Of a DNA stretch of 64,000 nucleotides, positions 9,209 through 18,043 are shown one piece after another. The notes beneath the pieces were generated by a model. That model had not been told where the DNA came from. It saw nothing but the letters and a program-made list of their open reading frames with translations, and ran no database searches. Origin of the DNA: Burkholderia sp. D-99 (GTDB taxonomy: Bacteria; Pseudomonadota; Gammaproteobacteria; Burkholderiales; Burkholderiaceae); contig NZ_JAAOXM010000002.1 of assembly GCF_011605345.1 (NCBI RefSeq), forward strand, positions 868,001-932,000. The letters run 5' to 3'. Each line of letters begins with the position of its first letter. Position 1 is the first letter of the stretch. The position numbers and the translations under genes are program-made.

Positions 9209-10843
9209 ATGCAACGCTTCCTCATGCGGAGCGCGCTCGCGCTCGCGCTTTTCACCGCCGTCCCGGCCTTCGCGGACGTCACGCTCGACGGCCGGTCCGT
9301 CACGCCCGAATCGATCGCACGCATCGCCGACGGCGAAGCCGTGTCGATCGCACCGGCCGCGCGCCAGCGGGTCGTTGCCGCGCACGACGTGCTGCTGAAG
9401 GCCGCCGCGGCCGGCCAGCAGATCTACGGGCTGACGGTCGGCGTCGGCCTCAATAAAGACCGTGAGATGGTCGATGCGCACGGCAAGCTGTCGCAGGAAG
9501 TCATCGACGCGTCGACGCGCTTCAACATCGGACTGATCCACGCACACTCGGGCAGCGTGGGCCCCGACATGAGCGTGCGCGTGGCGCGCGCCGCGATGGC
9601 CGCCCGCCTGAACGCGATGCTCGACGGCGGCGCCGGCGTGCAGCCGGCGATCGTCGACGCGTACGCGCAGTTCCTCAATCGCGGCGTCACGCCCGCGATG
9701 CCGGCGGACGGCTCGATCGGCGAAGCCGACATCACGATCCTGAGCCATGTCGGCCTCGCGATGCTCGGCGAAGGCGACGTGTACTACCAGGGCCACAAGG
9801 TCGCGGCCGCCGACGCGCTGAAGTCGGCCGGCATCACGACGATTCGCCCGTACGGCAAGGACGCGCTCGCGATCCTCAGCTCCAACGCGTATTCGGCCGG
9901 CATGGGCGCGCTGGCGCTCACCGACATGGCGCGGCTCGCGCAGGTGTCGAAGGTCGTGTTCGCGCTGAGCCTGCAGGGGCTGAACGGCAACGTGTCGCCG
10001 TTCCGCGAGGACACGCTCGCGCTACGGCCGTTCCCGGCCACGCTGCGCGCCGGTGCGGCACTGCGCACGCTGCTCGCGGGCAGCAGCCTGTGGAACCGCG
10101 ATCCCGACCGGCCGCTGCAGGATCCGCTCAGCTTCCGCTCCGGCGTCTACCTGCTCGGCGAAGAGGATCGCACCTACGACGAAGCGCGCGCGCTGCTGCA
10201 GGTGCAGTTGAATTCGAGCGACGACAATCCGGGCGTCGCGGTCGGCGTCACGCCGAAGTCGAACCGCGCGCAGGATGCGGCCGGTTACGTCGACGGCGGC
10301 GGCGCGGTGCTGCCGAGCGCGAACTTCGAGCCGCTGCCGTGGGTGCTCGCGTTCGAACAGCTCGGGCTTGCACTCGGCCACAACGCGCTCGCGTCCGCGC
10401 AGCGCATCGTCAAGCTGAACGACCCGCACCTCACCGGCCTGTCGCGCTTCCTCGGCACCGAGGACACCGTGCACGCGTTCGGCGCGATGGAAAAGCCGCC
10501 GACCGCGCTCGCGATGACGGTGAAGTCGCTCGCGATGCCCGTGTCGCTCGACTACCTGCCGGTCGCCGGCGGCATCGAGGATATCGCGACGAACGCGCCC
10601 GACGTCGTGCAGCGCGTGCAGAAGCAGATCGACGCAAGCTACACGCTGCTCGGCCTCGAACTGATCGAGGCATCGCAGGCGATCGACCTGCGCCAGCGCA
10701 AGCAGCCGTCGTTCACGCTCGCGCCGGCCACGCAGCCGCTGTACCGCGCACTGCGCACCAAGGTCGCGTTCCTCCAGCGCGACCGCCCGCTCACCCCCGA
10801 CTTCCGCGCCGCCGATACGCTGCTGCGCGCGTATCGCGACTGA
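9209..10843 (+). CDS. Exported aromatic amino-acid lyase-fold protein lacking the MIO triad; probable ergothionase
   Basis: A 544-residue protein of the HAL/PAL fold with a cleavable signal peptide (MQRFLMRSALALALFTAVPAFA). Lyase landmarks are YGLTVGVGLNKD (about 73-84), the region GSIGEADITILSH (168-180), NAYSAGMGALAL and QLNSSDDNPGV. In true ammonia-lyases GSxG is followed by Ala-Ser-Gly, which forms the MIO cofactor. Here Glu172-Ala173-Asp174 follows, so no MIO can form. Ergothionase, which eliminates trimethylamine from ergothioneine, is a known lyase-fold enzyme without MIO. A good Shine-Dalgarno (CGGAGA) precedes the ATG. Export implies the reaction occurs in the periplasm. Confidence 0.8.
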   Translation: MQRFLMRSALALALFTAVPAFADVTLDGRSVTPESIARIADGEAVSIAPAARQRVVAAHDVLLKAAAAGQQIYGLTVGVGLNKDREMVDAHGKLSQEVIDASTRFNIGLIHAHSGSVGPDMSVRVARAAMAARLNAMLDGGAGVQPAIVDAYAQFLNRGVTPAMPADGSIGEADITILSHVGLAMLGEGDVYYQGHKVAAADALKSAGITTIRPYGKDALAILSSNAYSAGMGALALTDMARLAQVSKVVFALSLQGLNGNVSPFREDTLALRPFPATLRAGAALRTLLAGSSLWNRDPDRPLQDPLSFRSGVYLLGEEDRTYDEARALLQVQLNSSDDNPGVAVGVTPKSNRAQDAAGYVDGGGAVLPSANFEPLPWVLAFEQLGLALGHNALASAQRIVKLNDPHLTGLSRFLGTEDTVHAFGAMEKPPTALAMTVKSLAMPVSLDYLPVAGGIEDIATNAPDVVQRVQKQIDASYTLLGLELIEASQAIDLRQRKQPSFTLAPATQPLYRALRTKVAFLQRDRPLTPDFRAADTLLRAYRD

Positions 10844-10892
10844 GCGACACACCGCCCTTCCTTCGTTTCACGCTTTAGCCGCCGCACCCGCC

Positions 10893-10917
10893 GCCGCGAT
10901 CGTCGTTCGATCGCGGC
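10893..10917. terminator. Hairpin after the lyase gene
   Basis: A 10-bp perfect stem (GCCGCGATCG / CGATCGCGGC) with a 5-base loop, 50 bp after the lyase stop. There is no T-run, so intrinsic termination is uncertain. A 13-bp direct repeat (GTCCGTACGTTCG) follows at 10927-10939 and 10943-10955, before the first porin. Confidence 0.4.
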
Positions 10918-11032
10918 GCGGGGCACGTCCGTACGTTCGCATGTCCGTACGTTCGTCATTTCGCCAGTTCGCGCGCAACCGCATCGAACCACCGCTCGCC
11001 GCCTTTCAACCACCCCGCACCGGAATACCATC

Positions 11033-12133
11033 ATGAAAAAAATCCTGTTCGCGCTGCCGCTCGCCGCGGCCGCTACCGCTCACGCGCAAAGCAGCGTCAC
11101 GCTGTACGGCATCGTCGAGGACGGCGTCGACTACGTGTCGAACGTGCAGGGCAAGCATCTCGTGCAGCTCGCGTCGGGCGTGACGGCCGGCAGCCGCTGG
11201 GGCGTGCGCGGCACCGAGGATCTCGGCGGCGGCCTGAGCGCGATCTTCCGGCTCGAAAGCGGCTTCGATCTCAACTCCGGGCGCCTCGGCAGCGGGCTCG
11301 CGTTCTCGCGCAACGCCTACGTCGGCCTGAACGACGCGAAGCTCGGCACGCTCACGCTCGGCCGCCAGTGGGATTCGATCGTCGATTACGTCGAGCCGTT
11401 CACGCTGAACGGCAACATCGGCGGCTACTACTTCGCGCACCCGAACGACATGGACAACACCGACAACGGCTTCCCGATCTCGAACGCGGTGAAGTACCGC
11501 AGCCCGACGATCGCGGGCATCACGTTCGGCGGCCTCTACGCATTCGGCGGACAACCCGGCCGCTTCTCGGACAACGCGACGTTCAGCGTCGGCGCGAGCT
11601 ACGCTGCGGGCCCGCTCGGCTTCGGCGTCGGCTATCTGCGGATCAACAACCCGGGCGTGTCGACGCAGGGCTACCAGAACTATCCGGGCTTCACGAACGC
11701 GATCTACGGCAACTACCTCGATGCGGCACGTGCGCAGAAGGTGTTCGGCGTGGGCGCGTCGTACCAGGTCGTGCAATGGCTCAAGCTGCTGGCCGACTTC
11801 ACGAACACGAACTTCCAGCAGGGCAGCGCGGGGCACGACGCGACGTTCCAGAACTACGAGCTGTCGACCCTGATCACGCCGACGCCGGCCGTGACGATCG
11901 GCGCGGGCTATACGTACACGACGGGACGCGACCACGCGACGAACGCGGAGCCGAAGTATCACCAGTTCAACCTGAGCGTCGAATACGCGCTGTCCAAGCG
12001 CACGAGCGTCTACGTGATGGGTGCGTTCCAGAAGGCGGCGGGCGACGCGCCGGTCGCGCAGATCGCGGGCTTCAACCCGTCGGGCAACCAGAAGCAGGCG
12101 GTGGGCCGCGCGGGTATCCGCCACGCATTCTGA
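11033..12133 (+). CDS. Gram-negative (OmpC-type) porin
   Basis: A 366-residue general porin of the Burkholderia type. Signal peptide MKKILFALPLAAAATAHA, then QSSVTLYGIVEDGVDYVSN, the conserved GSRWGVRGTEDLGGGLSAIF strand, FSRNAYVGL, LTLGRQWD, and the C-terminal Phe (GIRHAF) recognised by the outer-membrane assembly machinery. It follows the lyase by about 190 bp and may serve substrate entry for this locus. A hairpin downstream at 12144-12177 separates it from a second porin. Confidence 0.92.
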   Translation: MKKILFALPLAAAATAHAQSSVTLYGIVEDGVDYVSNVQGKHLVQLASGVTAGSRWGVRGTEDLGGGLSAIFRLESGFDLNSGRLGSGLAFSRNAYVGLNDAKLGTLTLGRQWDSIVDYVEPFTLNGNIGGYYFAHPNDMDNTDNGFPISNAVKYRSPTIAGITFGGLYAFGGQPGRFSDNATFSVGASYAAGPLGFGVGYLRINNPGVSTQGYQNYPGFTNAIYGNYLDAARAQKVFGVGASYQVVQWLKLLADFTNTNFQQGSAGHDATFQNYELSTLITPTPAVTIGAGYTYTTGRDHATNAEPKYHQFNLSVEYALSKRTSVYVMGAFQKAAGDAPVAQIAGFNPSGNQKQAVGRAGIRHAF

Positions 12134-12143
12134 CGTTCGTGAT

Positions 12144-12177
12144 GGCTGACGGTCAGGCGTGATGCCTGCCGTCAGCC
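12144..12177 (+). terminator. Terminator-like hairpin after first porin
   Basis: A 14-bp stem with a single bulge: GGCTGACGG-T-CAGGC, loop GTGAT, GCCTG-CCGTCAGCC, starting 10 bp after the porin stop. No long T-run follows, so it may act as an attenuating or mRNA-stabilising hairpin rather than a full terminator. Confidence 0.55.
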
Positions 12178-12246
12178 GTTCGGCACACGCCGCGACGCAT
12201 CGGCGTGCGCCGCTTTCATCCGCTTCCTCCAGACGATTCGATCAGT

Positions 12247-13344
12247 ATGCCTACTCATTCAACCCGAAATAAAAGCGGGCGACGCCACCGGTTCGCACCG
12301 GCAGCCAGCCGCCGGCTGCTGTCGGCCGTCGGCGCATCGCTGATCGCCTGCACGATCGTCGACGACGCCGCGGCCCAGTCGTCCGTGTCGCTGTACGGGC
12401 TGGCCGACGTGTACGTCGGCACGCAAAAGAGTCTCGGCAAGCCGCGCGCGTACGCCATGAATTCGGGCGGCTTCACGACGAGCTTCTGGGGGATCGGCGG
12501 CCGCGAGGATCTCGGCGGCGGCTACGCGCTGCAGTTCGCGCTCGAAGCGTTCATGCGCCCGTCGAACGGCGGTGCAGGCCGCTTTGGCGGCGATACGTTC
12601 TTCGGGCGCAATGCGTATGTCGGCGTCGCGACACCGTACGGCGTGCTGCGCGCCGGACGCAACACAACGCCGTACTACATCTCCGCCGTACGCTTCAATC
12701 CGTTCTCGACGTCGTTCGGCTTTTCACCGGCGCTGAACCAGATGTACAAGGGCGTGGCGGGGCAAGGGCTCGTCGGCGACAACAGCTGGAGCAACTCGGT
12801 GCTGGTCTCGACACCCGGCGAGCACGCGCTGCAGGCGAGCCTGATCTATGCGACCGGCAACGAGCCGGGCCACACCGGCGCGAACCAGTGGGGCGGCAAC
12901 GTCACCTACGACGGGCACCGCGCGTTCAGCGCGACGCTCGCGTTCCAGCAGGCGAAGTACGACCGGACACCGGGCGACCTGAATGCGTCGATCGCCGGCT
13001 TCACGCAGCAGGAGGCCGTGCTGGCCGGCGTCGGCTACGACCTGAAGTTCGTGAAGTTCACCGCGTTCTACCAGTACGTGCACGACGCGATCGACAGCGG
13101 CGGGCTCGGCACGCACAGCGGGCAGGTGGGCGCAGCGGTGCCCATCGGCTTCGGCACGGTGCTCGCGTCGGTGATGGCCGCGAAGAGCCACGGGCGCGAC
13201 CGCCCGTCGAGAACGACCTGGGCGCTCGGCTACGACTACCGGCTGTCGAAACGCACCGACGTCTACGTCGCGTTTATGCGCGACCGTGCGAGCGGCTACG
13301 GGAACGGCGATTCGGCCGGGCTCGGCCTGCGCACCGCGTTCTGA
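12247..13344 (+). CDS. Gram-negative porin (second copy, divergent)
   Basis: A 365-residue porin. I chose the ATG at 12247; an in-frame GTG at 12205 would lengthen it by 14 residues, and neither has a strong Shine-Dalgarno. The N-terminus is a long basic-then-hydrophobic leader ending VDDAAAQSSVSLYG. Hallmarks are WGIGGREDLGGGYALQFALE, FFGRNAYVGV, LRAGRNTTPYY and a C-terminal Phe (LGLRTAF). It is clearly not a recent duplicate of the preceding porin, since loop regions differ throughout. Possibly the outer-membrane entry route for a substrate of one of the flanking operons. Confidence 0.88.
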   Translation: MPTHSTRNKSGRRHRFAPAASRRLLSAVGASLIACTIVDDAAAQSSVSLYGLADVYVGTQKSLGKPRAYAMNSGGFTTSFWGIGGREDLGGGYALQFALEAFMRPSNGGAGRFGGDTFFGRNAYVGVATPYGVLRAGRNTTPYYISAVRFNPFSTSFGFSPALNQMYKGVAGQGLVGDNSWSNSVLVSTPGEHALQASLIYATGNEPGHTGANQWGGNVTYDGHRAFSATLAFQQAKYDRTPGDLNASIAGFTQQEAVLAGVGYDLKFVKFTAFYQYVHDAIDSGGLGTHSGQVGAAVPIGFGTVLASVMAAKSHGRDRPSRTTWALGYDYRLSKRTDVYVAFMRDRASGYGNGDSAGLGLRTAF

Positions 13345-13380
13345 GCCCGCGAGCGACAGCGCGGTGGGTGTGGTGCCGAT

Positions 13381-13551
<171 letters not shown>

Positions 13552-13608
13552 ACGGCGCGGCGCCGCGGCGCGGCAACGATGCAACGCTTCGCGCGCGGCG
13601 CGCGACGA

Positions 13609-14313
13609 CTACGCGTCCACTTCCGCGTGCAGCAACAACACCGCGTCGCGCTTCTCCAGCAGATGCCGCCGCAGGATCGCCGAGAGCGCCTTGCCGTCGC
13701 GCGCTTCCAGCGCCTTGATCATCTCCTCGTGATCGTGCACCGCGCGATCCCATTTCTCGACGTGCTGGTTCGAGCGGAACCGCATCGACATGATCCGGCG
13801 ATTGATCGACTGGTACGTGGCACGCAGCGCCGAGTTGCGCGCGGCCTCGTTGATGCGGTCGTGGATTTCCTGGTTGCGGCTGTAGTAGCCGGGCAGGTCG
13901 TTCTGCATCCGGCACGCGAGCATCGAGTAATGCAGCGCCTTGATCTCCGCGAGCTCCGCGGGCGTGATGCGCTCGCAGGCCAGCTCGCCTGAAAACGCCT
14001 CCAGCCCCGACATCAGCTCGAACGTCTCGCGGATCTCCGATTCGCTCATCCGGTACACGCTCGCGCCGCGATTCGGCGACAGCACCAGCAGCCCCTCCGC
14101 CGCCAGCACCTTGAACGCTTCGCGCAACGGCGTGCGCGAGATGCCGAGCGTCTCGCACAGTTCGCGCTCGTTCAGCCGCATGCCCGGCGTGAGCACGCCT
14201 TCGACGATGAATTTGCGCAGGTGCTCGACGACCGTGTCGTGCAGCCGCTGCCGCTCCAGTTTCGGCAGTGCCGGCGCGCCGCCGGCATGCTCCAGATCAT
14301 TCAAATCTTGCAT
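13609..14313 (-). CDS. GntR/FadR-family (FCD) transcriptional regulator
   Basis: A 234-residue regulator with an N-terminal winged helix (residues about 22-88, including LTPGMRLNERELCETLGISRTPLREAFKVL) and an all-helical FCD ligand domain with metal-site-like acidic and His residues (NQEIHDRI, VHDHEEM). The start is supported by AAGGAAGGA upstream. It is divergent from the aminotransferase operon. The palindrome TTGCATGCAA overlaps its start codon and an extended copy lies before the aminotransferase, implying repression of both. The effector is unknown, probably an organic acid of the adjacent pathway. Confidence 0.9.
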   Translation of the reverse strand: MQDLNDLEHAGGAPALPKLERQRLHDTVVEHLRKFIVEGVLTPGMRLNERELCETLGISRTPLREAFKVLAAEGLLVLSPNRGASVYRMSESEIRETFELMSGLEAFSGELACERITPAELAEIKALHYSMLACRMQNDLPGYYSRNQEIHDRINEAARNSALRATYQSINRRIMSMRFRSNQHVEKWDRAVHDHEEMIKALEARDGKALSAILRRHLLEKRDAVLLLHAEVDA

Positions 14314-14317
14314 GCAA
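14308..14317. promoter_or_regulatory. Candidate GntR operator TTGCATGCAA (autoregulatory)
   Basis: A perfect 10-bp palindrome overlapping the start codon of the GntR gene. It recurs, extended to 16 bp, at 14451-14466, upstream of the divergent operon. Confidence 0.6.
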
Positions 14318-14450
14318 AGTCCTTCCTTCTTGCTTCACGCGATTCTACTTCAACTCGCCCGACCCGAATATCTCCCCGCCAATGTCGGGTAAACACCGGC
14401 ATTTTCGGTGAAATCAGCGCTTGGTTTTGCCGTGATCGCTCTGCTAAAGT

Positions 14451-14466
14451 ATTTTGCATGCAAAAT
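14451..14466. promoter_or_regulatory. Candidate GntR operator ATTTTGCATGCAAAAT
   Basis: A perfect 16-bp palindrome ending 30 bp before the aminotransferase ATG, placed where a repressor would block transcription. Its 10-bp core matches the site at 14308-14317 exactly. FadR-type GntR proteins usually bind short palindromes of this kind. Confidence 0.65.
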
Positions 14467-14496
14467 TCAAAATGCAACCAAGGAGACAGAACGACC

Positions 14497-15717
14497 ATGC
14501 TGCAACTCGACTTTCACCCGTCCGGCCGCCATTTCCTGCAGATTCCAGGGCCGAGCCCGGTGCCCGACCGCATCCTGCGGGCGATGAGCTATCCGACCAT
14601 CGACCACCGTGGCCCCGAATTCGGCGCGCTCGGCCTCAAGGTGCTGGCCGGCATCAAGAAGATCTTCAAGACCACGCAGCCGGTGATCATCTATCCGGCG
14701 TCGGGTACCGGCGCATGGGAAGCCGCGCTGACCAACACGCTGAGCGCCGGCGACACCGTGCTGATGTACGAGACCGGCCACTTCGCGACGCTGTGGAAGA
14801 AGATGGCCGAAGCGCTCGGCCTGAAACCCGAATTCCTCGGGCTGCCGGGCATCGAAGGCTGGCGCCGCGGCGTGCAGCCCGACATGATCGAGGCGCGCCT
14901 GCGCGCCGACACCGCGCACGACATCAAGGCCGTGTGCGTGGTGCACAACGAAACGTCCACCGGCGTCACGTCCGACATCGCCGCGGTGCGCCGCGCGATC
15001 GACGCGGCCGGCCACCCGGCGCTGCTGATGGTCGACACGATCTCGGGGCTCGCGTCCGCCGACTACCGCCATGACGAATGGGGCGTCGACGTGACGGTGT
15101 CGGGTTCGCAGAAAGGGCTGATGCTGCCGCCCGGCATCAGCTTCAACGCGGTGTCGCCGAAGGCGCTCGCGGCGAGCGAGCACGCAAAGCTGCCGCGCGC
15201 GTTCTGGGGCTGGCAAGAAATCATCGAGGCGAACAAGAACGGCTACTGGCCGTACACGCCGAACACCAACCTGCTGTACGGGCTGGCCGAAGCGCTCGAC
15301 ATGATCCTCGGCGAAGGGCTCGATAACGTGTTCGCGCGCCACCAGCGGCTCGCGGAAGCCACGCGCCGTGCGGTGCGCGCATGGGGCCTCGAGATCCAGT
15401 GCGCGGACCTGGCCGTCTACAGCCCCGTGCTGACCGGCGTGATGATGCCGGACGGCGTCGACGCGGACGCCGTGCGCAAGCTGATCTACGAACGCTTCGA
15501 CATGTCGCTCGGGCAGGCGCTCGGCAAGATGCGCGGCAAGATGTTCCGCATCGGCCACCTCGGCGACTGCAACGACCTCACGCTGATGGCCACGCTCGCC
15601 GGCTGCGAGATGGGGCTGAAACTCGCCGGCGTGCCGGTTGCCGCGAGCGGCGTGGTCGCGGCGATGGACACCCTCGCCTCGAACACGCACGCACCCGCGC
15701 TGCGCGCGGCGGCCTGA
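14497..15717 (+). CDS. Class V PLP aminotransferase (serine/alanine-glyoxylate type)
   Basis: A 406-residue fold-type I aminotransferase. Residues 18-38 (PGPSPVPDRILRAMSYPTIDH), the cofactor-stacking PASGTGAWEAAL, VHNETSTGV, Asp180 (MVDTISGLAS) and the PLP lysine in GSQKGLMLPPG (Lys206) match serine-glyoxylate/alanine-glyoxylate aminotransferases. AAGGAGACA precedes the ATG. It is the first gene of an operon with an MFS carrier, a hydratase-like protein and a flavin/Fe-S dehydrogenase. A role in making or using glyoxylate, pyruvate or hydroxypyruvate is likely, but the pathway is not identifiable. Confidence 0.88.
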   Translation: MLQLDFHPSGRHFLQIPGPSPVPDRILRAMSYPTIDHRGPEFGALGLKVLAGIKKIFKTTQPVIIYPASGTGAWEAALTNTLSAGDTVLMYETGHFATLWKKMAEALGLKPEFLGLPGIEGWRRGVQPDMIEARLRADTAHDIKAVCVVHNETSTGVTSDIAAVRRAIDAAGHPALLMVDTISGLASADYRHDEWGVDVTVSGSQKGLMLPPGISFNAVSPKALAASEHAKLPRAFWGWQEIIEANKNGYWPYTPNTNLLYGLAEALDMILGEGLDNVFARHQRLAEATRRAVRAWGLEIQCADLAVYSPVLTGVMMPDGVDADAVRKLIYERFDMSLGQALGKMRGKMFRIGHLGDCNDLTLMATLAGCEMGLKLAGVPVAASGVVAAMDTLASNTHAPALRAAA

Positions 15718-15915
15718 GCGCCGGCCGGCGGCGCGCGCTTCCCGCGCGCTGCCTGACGCGCCCTCTCCCCTTCACGGGCGGCTGCACGAAGTCGTCACGA
15801 CACGCACCGTCCGCCGCCGACGCGTGCCCGCCCCGCTTCATCAGCACGACCCGCCTCGATGCCGGCCTCAACGCCGGCACGGGCAGCAATCCAGACAACA
15901 TCCAGGAGACGAAAC

Positions 15916-17190
15916 ATGAAGCTGTTCCGAGCGACCGGCATCGTGCTGGTGATGCTATGCGTGATGTACTTCATCACGTACCTCGATCGCGTGAACGTGA
16001 GCACGGCCGCCGCCGGGTTCGGCAAGGAATTCGGGCTGAACAAGACGGAGATCGGCCTCGTGTTTTCCGCGTTCGCGTATCCGTATCTCGTGTTCCAGAT
16101 CATCGGCGGCTGGGTCAGCGACCGCTTCGGCGCACGCCGCACGCTGCTCGCGTGCGGGCTGCTGTGGGCCGTGGCGACACTGCTCACCGGGATGGCCGGC
16201 GGCCTCGCGTCGCTGCTCGCCGCGCGCCTGCTGCTCGGGCTCGGCGAAGGCGCGACGTTCCCGGCGGCGACGTCGGCGATGTCGCGCTGGGTGCCGCGCG
16301 AGAAACGCGGCTTCGCACAGGGCATCACGCACGCGTTCTCGCGCGTCGGCAACGCGGTCGCGCCGGCCGCCGTCGTCGCGGTGATGGCCGTGTACGGGTG
16401 GCGCGAATCGTTCTACATCTGCGGCGTGATCAGCATCGTGTGGGTCGTGGTGTGGGCGCTCGTCTATACCGAACACCCGAAGGATCACCCGCGCATCACG
16501 CAGGCCGAACTCGATGCGCTGCCGCAACCGAAGCCGAAACCCGCCGCCGTGCCGTGGGGCCCGCTGTTCCGCCGGATGATGCCGGTCACGATCGTCTACT
16601 TCTGCTACGGCTGGACGCTGTGGCTGTTCCTGAGCTGGATTCCGCAGTATTTCCTGCACAGCTACGACCTCGACCTGAAGAAATCGGCCGTGTTCGCGTC
16701 CGCGGTGTTCTTCGCGGGCGTGATCGGTGACACGCTCGGCGGCATCGTCACCGACCGCATCCTCGCGCGCACCGGCAACCTCAAGCGGGCACGCAGCTGG
16801 ATGGTGTCGATCTGCATGCTGCTCACGCTGCTGTCGCTGTTGCCGCTGCTGTTCATGCACGACCTGTACGTGTCGATGGCGTGCCTCGCGGCCGGCTTCT
16901 TCTTCGCCGAAATGACGATCGGGCCGATGTGGGCCGTACCGATGGACATCGCGCCGGAATACTCGGGCACCGCGAGCGGGATGATGAATTCCGGCTCCGC
17001 GCTCGCGGCGATCCTGTCGCCCGTGATCTCCGGCTTCGTGATCGACCGCTTCGGCAGCTGGGAGCTGCCGTTCATCGGCAGCATGGTGCTGATGGGCGTG
17101 GGCGTGCTGCTCGCGTTCCGCATGCAGCCGGAAAGCCGCTTCGCCGACGCACCCGCCGAACAACCGGCCGCCAATCGCTCGCCGGCCTGA
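15916..17190 (+). CDS. MFS transporter, anion:cation symporter (ACS) family
   Basis: A 424-residue, 12-TM carrier similar to ExuT/GudP/hydroxybenzoate-type ACS transporters. Helix 1 carries ITYLDRVNVSTAA, the helix 2-3 loop GGWVSDRFGARRTLLA, then LLLGLGEGATFPAATSAMSRWVP. Start chosen at the ATG preceded by CCAGGAGA. It follows the aminotransferase by 198 bp; that gap holds a GC-rich hairpin but no gene. The predicted substrate is an organic acid anion metabolised by this operon. It closely resembles the other ACS carriers in this window (40772-42049 and, less so, 46796-48088). Confidence 0.88.
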   Translation: MKLFRATGIVLVMLCVMYFITYLDRVNVSTAAAGFGKEFGLNKTEIGLVFSAFAYPYLVFQIIGGWVSDRFGARRTLLACGLLWAVATLLTGMAGGLASLLAARLLLGLGEGATFPAATSAMSRWVPREKRGFAQGITHAFSRVGNAVAPAAVVAVMAVYGWRESFYICGVISIVWVVVWALVYTEHPKDHPRITQAELDALPQPKPKPAAVPWGPLFRRMMPVTIVYFCYGWTLWLFLSWIPQYFLHSYDLDLKKSAVFASAVFFAGVIGDTLGGIVTDRILARTGNLKRARSWMVSICMLLTLLSLLPLLFMHDLYVSMACLAAGFFFAEMTIGPMWAVPMDIAPEYSGTASGMMNSGSALAAILSPVISGFVIDRFGSWELPFIGSMVLMGVGVLLAFRMQPESRFADAPAEQPAANRSPA

Positions 17191-17197
17191 TGCCGAC

Positions 17198-17215
17198 GGG
17201 GCGGCGCGCCGCCCC
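17198..17215. terminator. Perfect 18-bp GC palindrome between operon genes
   Basis: GGGGCGGCGCGCCGCCCC lies 8 bp after the MFS stop and 27 bp before the hydratase start. With no loop bases or T-run it is more likely an mRNA-stability or attenuation element than a terminator. Confidence 0.35.
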
Positions 17216-17241
17216 GGTTCCTCACCTCTTCACCACTCACG

Positions 17242-18003
17242 ATGACTCAAGCCACTCACGACCTCGCCGCCCGGCTCGCCGCCGGCTGGCAACACGGCAT
17301 CGCGTTCGCCGAACTGCCGCCCGAACTCGTTCCCGCCAGCGCCGACGCCGCTTACGCGGTACAGGCGCAAATCCTGCGCGCACGCAATGCCGCGATCGGC
17401 GCATGGAAAGTCGGCGCGAAGCAACCCGACGGGCCGATCCAGGGCGCGCCGCTGCCGGACGACTGCCGCCATGCGAGCGGCGTCACGCTGCCGCGCGGCG
17501 CGTTCCGGCCGCTCGGCCTCGAACTGGAGATCGCATTCCGCTTCGGCCGCGACTTCGCGCCGCGTGCGGCCGCCTATGCCGACGATGAAGTGTTCGACGG
17601 GATCGCGCAGATGGGCGCATCGATCGAGATCGTCGCGAGCCGTTTCCGTGAATGGCCGGACGTCGCGCCCGCCGCGCAGCTCGCCGACCTGCAGAACCAC
17701 GGCGCGCTCGTGCTCGGCGAGATGACCGGCTATCGCGGCGATTTCCCGTTCCTCGCGCCGGCCCCCGCGTTCACGTTCGACGGGCACGACATCGCCGGCA
17801 CCGCACCGGGCACCAACCCGGCCGGCGACCCGCGCCGCCTGCTGCCGTGGCTCGTGAATCACGCCTCGCGGCGCGGCATCGCGCTGCCGGCCGGCACCGT
17901 CGTCACGACCGGCTCGTACACGGGCATGCATTTCCCGCAGGCCGCAGGCACGGCCGTCGGCCGCATCGCGGGGCTGCCGCCCGTCAGCGTCACGCTTGCC
18001 TGA
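17242..18003 (+). CDS. 2-keto-4-pentenoate hydratase / FAH-family protein
   Basis: A 253-residue protein of the MhpD/2-oxopent-4-enoate hydratase family: IGAWKVGAKQPDGPIQGAPL near the N-terminus, then LGLELEIAFRFGRD, which carries the conserved metal-binding acidic residues, and the C-terminal GTVVTTGSYTGMHFP. Such enzymes hydrate 2-keto-pentenoates or decarboxylate oxo-acids with a divalent metal. It sits between the MFS and dehydrogenase genes (gaps of 51 and 40 bp). No ring-cleavage dioxygenase is nearby, so a generic 2-oxoacid role is more likely than aromatic meta-cleavage. Confidence 0.8.
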   Translation: MTQATHDLAARLAAGWQHGIAFAELPPELVPASADAAYAVQAQILRARNAAIGAWKVGAKQPDGPIQGAPLPDDCRHASGVTLPRGAFRPLGLELEIAFRFGRDFAPRAAAYADDEVFDGIAQMGASIEIVASRFREWPDVAPAAQLADLQNHGALVLGEMTGYRGDFPFLAPAPAFTFDGHDIAGTAPGTNPAGDPRRLLPWLVNHASRRGIALPAGTVVTTGSYTGMHFPQAAGTAVGRIAGLPPVSVTLA

Positions 18004-18043
18004 GCCTCGCCCGATCCGTTCCCACCCGATACCGACCGTCACC

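Noticed and set aside
4986-10843. Very long open frames on both strands over the ergothioneine operon
   Set aside because: They lack start signals and have Arg/Asp/Ala-biased content typical of high-GC shadow frames; the recognised enzymes occupy the other frame.
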